DNA from: Euphrasia confusa
Taxonomy: Eukaryota > Streptophyta > Magnoliopsida > Lamiales > Orobanchaceae
Length of the DNA: 64,000 nt
Assembly: GCA_954870475.1 (NCBI GenBank)
Contig: OX940954.1
Location: 19,129,664-19,193,663, forward strand
Reading direction: 5' to 3'
Position numbers and translations under genes: made by a program
Shown: one piece after another, positions 63,748-64,000 of the stretch
Numbering within the stretch: the stretch's first letter is position 1
Layout of the letters: each line of letters begins with the position of its first letter
Notes under the pieces: model-generated
Database searches by the model: none
What the model saw: the letters and a program-made list of their open reading frames with translations, nothing else
What the model was told of the DNA's origin: nothing

Positions 63748-64000
63748 TACGTCGCTCTTGTTCTTTAAGAAGAACGACCAAACCTTTCGGGAATAGTCAT
63801 CGATGATGGTAAGCATGTAGTAAGAACCTCCAGTGGAGGGGACCGGGGATGGTCCCCATAGATCGGAATGGACATACCCGAGTATTTCCTTCGTTGTGTG
63901 AGCGCCAGTGGTGAACTTCACCCTCGTTTGCTTCCCAAAGACGCACTGCTCACAGAACTCTAACTTCGACAAGCCCTTATCCCCAAGAAGCCCTTGTCTA
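63748..64000 (-). CDS. Copia pol of F: pre-integrase and N-terminal integrase part
   Basis: Continuation of F on the other side of D, open to the window end. On the minus strand it reads LLGDKGLSKLEFCEQCVFG (end of the HHCC zinc-binding domain), YVHSDLWGPSPVPS (first catalytic Asp of the integrase core), IIDDYSRKVWSFFLKNKSDV, and then meets the insertion. The frame matches the start of the segment at 54963, so D split an otherwise open integrase gene. Confidence 0.9.

Larger units (their letters stand above)
51778..64000 (-). mobile_element. Minus-strand copia element F, hosting D; runs off the window
   Basis: Has a 738-bp 3' LTR at 51778-52515, a purine tract, and pol split between 52585-54963 and 63748-64000. 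The split is caused by element D, whose target duplication GAAAA falls inside the integrase coding region. Upstream parts lie outside the window. Its LTR shares GCGNNCGC palindromes with B. Tnt1-like by protein. Confidence 0.9.

Overview
The window looks like repeat-rich heterochromatin of a flowering plant, probably a eudicot. There is no operon or bacterial gene organisation. Nearly every base can be assigned to LTR retrotransposons, small DNA transposons, a LINE tail, or decayed pieces of a plant F-box gene. The initiator-methionine tRNA primer site TGGTATCAGAGC occurs in the Ty1/copia elements and in one old gypsy remnant. An Athila-type element carries the tRNA-Asp primer site TGGCGCCGTTGCCGGGGA. 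No confident functional host gene, rRNA or tRNA gene was found.

Layout, left block (1-20085): a LINE 3' end (1-545) abuts an F-box pseudogene fragment (546-1425). An old Ty3/gypsy fragment (1465-3347) follows. It is broken by copia element A (3348-17292), which carries a hAT-like MITE in its 5' LTR and an intact young copia, element B (11810-16921), inside its 3' LTR. A ends abruptly at 17292 next to a second, paralogous F-box pseudogene (18100-19960).

Middle block (20086-28192): a decayed copia-like element H with two LTRs, each carrying a different later insertion. Its interior is AT-rich and holds a Stowaway MITE, a 115-bp tandem repeat and a small exon-like fragment. An unrecognised gene-like piece lies at 27714-27984.

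Right block (28193-64000): a minus-strand element G with a 202-bp LTR hosts the Athila element E (30796-50950). E's 5' LTR was hit by copia C (30956-39739, minus strand). Farther right, minus-strand copia F (51778 to beyond the window end) abuts G and hosts copia D (54964-63742). Target-site duplications that I can read at both ends support the nesting: GGAAG for B, GAAAC for C, GAAAA for D, TTCTT for E and CTCATGAG for the MITE.

A, C and D are one copia family with 1.6-1.7 kb LTRs and a roughly 2 kb untranslated leader. Two features stand out. First, downstream of the TATA box the LTR carries an array of about eight near-adjacent perfect hairpins; the loops are conserved while the stems change on both sides among A, C and D, which is the signature of a selected RNA structure. 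Second, the leader carries three dispersed copies of one short hairpin whose central bases are identical within an element but different between elements. D and C have almost identical LTR pairs yet defective pol genes, so this family was probably mobilised in trans. Elements B, F and E, from two superfamilies, independently carry arrays of AGC-NNNN-GCT palindromic decamers in or near their LTRs.
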